Assembly: GCA_035551935.1 (NCBI GenBank)
Contig: DASZMJ010000030.1
Span: forward strand, 1-15,805
Direction of reading: 5' to 3'
DNA length: 15,805 bases
DNA from: DASZMJ01 sp035551935
GTDB taxonomy: Bacteria; Planctomycetota; Planctomycetia; Isosphaerales; Isosphaeraceae
The position numbers were made by a program, and so were the translations under genes. Positions 14,502 to 15,805 of this stretch are shown here, in pieces. Numbering within the stretch: position 1 is the first letter of the stretch; every line of letters starts with the position of its first letter. Below the pieces are notes generated by a model. It saw only the letters and a program-made list of their open reading frames with translations. It had not been told where the DNA came from and made no database searches.

Positions 14502-15479
14502 ATGACTTCCCGGCTGCGGCGCGGCGGCAGGCTCCCCGAGTGGGCGGTGGCCCTCTGGGGGTTCTGGATCCTCGGCGGCTCGACGGCCCTGGCGCAGACC
14601 GGCGTGATCTCGGTCGGTGTCCCGAAGCCGAAGACGATCAGGAAGGGCCTCGCGCATCACTATCCCCCGGGCCCGGGCGTCGGCACGCTCGGCTACGGCC
14701 CGCCGGGCCTGCACCCGGGGTTCCAGGGGTTCGGGCTCGGCTACCATCTCGGCTACGGCTACGGCGGCGCCGGGCTGGGCCCCGGCTTCGCGGGCGGCTA
14801 TCCCTACTACGGCGGCCCCGGCTACCCCCAACCCTGGCCGGTCCTCCGACGGATCTACGGGATCAGTCCGTTCCCCTACTTCGGCGGCCCCGGCGGCCCC
14901 TCGTCGGCCCATCCCAACTTCTTCGGGGGCGTCGGGCCGCTCGTCGCCGACAAGCCGGTCATCGAGATCGAGCCGAACCCCGGCGAGGCCGACTACGCCC
15001 ACGGCTACGGCTGCTTCACCGGGGCCTTGCCGTACCCCGAGACGGTCATGGCCCCATACACGTCCCGGGCGGCGATCGCCGGCTCGGCCAGCGGCGTCAG
15101 CACCGCCCGCCCAGCCCCTCCCCCCTCGAACGCGCCGGCCGCCACGGGCGCCCTCCCCCCTCCGGTCGGCGTGGACCGGGCCCTCGGCATCGAGCTCGAG
15201 CCGATGCTCGATCCCGACAACACGCGGGGCCTGCGCATCACCAAGGTCGATCCGGGCAGCGTGGCCGAGAAGGCCGGCCTCAAGACGGGCGACGTGATCC
15301 TCTCCATCAACGGGTATGTCACCGAGCTGCCCGCCAATCTGTCCTGGATCGCCACCAACGCGACCCCCGACCGGGTCCTCAACATGAAGGTCCGCGGCCC
15401 AGGCGGCGGCGAACTCCGCGACGTCACGGCCAAGATCCCCGATCGGGGCACGCCCACCCCCGGCGCATCCGGCCGCTGA
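14502..15479 (+). CDS. Secreted PDZ-domain protein with Gly/Tyr/Pro-rich region
   Basis: A 325-residue protein. Residues about 14-32 form a signal peptide ending in ALAQ. Residues about 50-150 are rich in Gly, Tyr, Pro and Phe (repeats of GYG, GGP and YPYYGG), probably disordered or forming a cell-wall-like mesh. A Pro/Ala/Ser linker is followed by a C-terminal PDZ domain from about 228: GLRITKVDPGSVAEKAG, then LKTGDVI and SINGY, the classic carboxylate-loop and helix pattern seen in DegP/HtrA-type PDZ domains. No protease domain is present, so it probably binds peptides or protein C-termini in the periplasm or at the surface. It lies 54 bp after TolC gene 2, with aggag at 14490-14494, and appears to be the last gene of the cluster. 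A role in assembly or quality control of the outer-membrane parts is only a guess. Confidence 0.85.
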   Translation: MTSRLRRGGRLPEWAVALWGFWILGGSTALAQTGVISVGVPKPKTIRKGLAHHYPPGPGVGTLGYGPPGLHPGFQGFGLGYHLGYGYGGAGLGPGFAGGYPYYGGPGYPQPWPVLRRIYGISPFPYFGGPGGPSSAHPNFFGGVGPLVADKPVIEIEPNPGEADYAHGYGCFTGALPYPETVMAPYTSRAAIAGSASGVSTARPAPPPSNAPAATGALPPPVGVDRALGIELEPMLDPDNTRGLRITKVDPGSVAEKAGLKTGDVILSINGYVTELPANLSWIATNATPDRVLNMKVRGPGGGELRDVTAKIPDRGTPTPGASGR

Positions 15480-15529
15480 CCGGACCGGTCCGCGAGGCTC
15501 GGTCATTCGTCTCCCCGACCTGCGAACCC

Positions 15530-15565
15530 GCCCGCTCCCCGCGTCACGACCGGCGGGGAGCGGGC
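15530..15565 (+). terminator. 13-bp hairpin after the PDZ gene
   Basis: Arms 15530-15542 and 15553-15565 pair perfectly (gcccgctccccgc with its complement) around a 10-nt loop, starting 51 nt after the stop codon. No T-tract follows directly. It is a strong stem that can block the transcript end of the six-gene cluster. Confidence 0.5.
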
Positions 15566-15582
15566 CGGAATCGGCGCCAATC

Positions 15583-15602
15583 GACCGGATGGCCGGTCTT
15601 TT
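15583..15602 (+). terminator. Small intrinsic terminator
   Basis: A 6-bp GC-rich stem (gaccgg / ccggtc) with loop atgg is followed directly by TTTT at 15599-15602. This is the standard arrangement of a Rho-independent terminator, though short. It would end plus-strand transcripts leaving the PDZ gene. Confidence 0.5.
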
Positions 15603-15666
15603 GTAGGGTCCGCTGTGCGGACCGATCTCCTTGAGCCGCAAGCAGATCGGTCCGCACAGCGGACCC
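15603..15666. repeat. Compound palindrome, REP/BIME-like
   Basis: Two 23-nt arms (15606-15628 and 15644-15666) are exact reverse complements. The 15 bases between them contain a further 4-bp stem (cttg / caag) after one C-C mismatch. Each arm is itself a hairpin: ggtccgc-tgt-gcggacc at 15607-15623 and ggtccgc-aca-gcggacc at 15649-15665. GTAG at 15603-15606 sits exactly at the foot of the first inner hairpin, the place where RAYT transposases recognise REP elements. The foot of the inverted second unit reads GCTG on the minus strand. It lies between converging genes, so it may also terminate transcription in both directions. Confidence 0.7.
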
Positions 15667-15684
15667 AGCCCTGTAAAGGTGACA

Positions 15685-15805
15685 TCAGGTACGCTTGTCT
15701 TGATCCTTGAGCAGCTTGGCCGTCGACAGGTGCTTCTTCTCGTATCCGCTGGCCTTCTTGGGCTTGGGCTTCTTCGGCCCGCGCGGTTGCTTGCGGTAGT
15801 GCGAC
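15685..15805 (-). CDS. 3' end of a lysine-rich protein gene, cut by the window edge
   Basis: On the minus strand the last 39 codons of a gene end in TGA at 15685-15687. The visible C-terminus is very basic, with PKKPKPKKA, then GYEKKHL and LLKDQDKRT. Nearly all third codon positions are G or C, which supports coding. The tail could bind RNA or DNA, or be a flexible basic end as in some ribosome-associated proteins. The family is not recognised and the start lies outside the window. It converges on the PDZ gene. Confidence 0.6.
   Translation of the reverse strand, partial: SHYRKQPRGPKKPKPKKASGYEKKHLSTAKLLKDQDKRT

Noticed and set aside
14650..14950. Gly/Tyr-rich coding repeats as a DNA tandem repeat
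   Set aside because: Repeated GYG and GGP codons vary in spacing and sequence, so this is low-complexity protein composition rather than a regular DNA repeat array.
12930..15641. 903-codon open frame on the minus strand
   Set aside because: It is antisense to the second TolC gene and PDZ gene, has low-complexity composition, and would run through a terminator hairpin and into the compound palindrome.

Overview
The window looks like a high-GC chromosome segment from a planctomycete, probably of the Isosphaeraceae type. This is an inference from gene style, not from a marker gene. The signs are a Tat-exported Gfo/Idh/MocA oxidoreductase, a secreted protein with an N-terminal LEPR-XLL-like motif, Pro/Ala-rich leaders on TolC-type proteins, near-saturated G/C at third codon positions, and GTAG-containing extragenic palindromes. 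No rRNA, tRNA, CRISPR array, transposase or phage gene was seen.

Layout. 1-300: non-coding, with a perfect 17-bp-arm palindrome inside a near-direct repeat and a possible promoter. 301-1596: Tat-exported oxidoreductase. 1597-1820: GC-rich terminator-like hairpin and an AT-rich island. 1821-3338: SbtA-family sodium-dependent bicarbonate transporter carrying an extra exported N-terminal beta domain. 3373-3808: good sigma70-type promoter and a small secreted protein of unknown function. 3809-4212: non-coding leader. 4213-15479: six co-directional genes: RND permease, lipoprotein membrane fusion protein, TolC-family protein 1, LEPR-XLL-type secreted protein, TolC-family protein 2, and a secreted PDZ protein. 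15480-15684: terminators and a 61-nt compound palindrome. 15685-15805: 3' end of a lysine-rich gene on the minus strand.

How the genes work together. The RND permease (inner membrane), the lipoprotein adaptor (periplasm) and either TolC-like protein (outer membrane) form a complete tripartite exporter in one cluster. The unusual parts are two TolC-like proteins for one pump, separated by a predicted surface protein and followed by a PDZ protein. This suggests an envelope-spanning export assembly with accessory surface factors, but its substrate cannot be read from the sequence.

Most interesting observations: (1) about 70-99 extra residues inside the beta-barrel domain of the adaptor, resembling a module I recall inside many unrelated planctomycete and cyanobacterial proteins; (2) the SbtA fusion; (3) a REP/BIME-like compound palindrome with GTAG at its foot; (4) long identical DNA blocks between the two TolC paralogues; (5) a His-rich cytoplasmic tail on the RND permease with a repeated His-x-Val-Asp-(Glu/Asp)-Leu-Leu-Gly motif.
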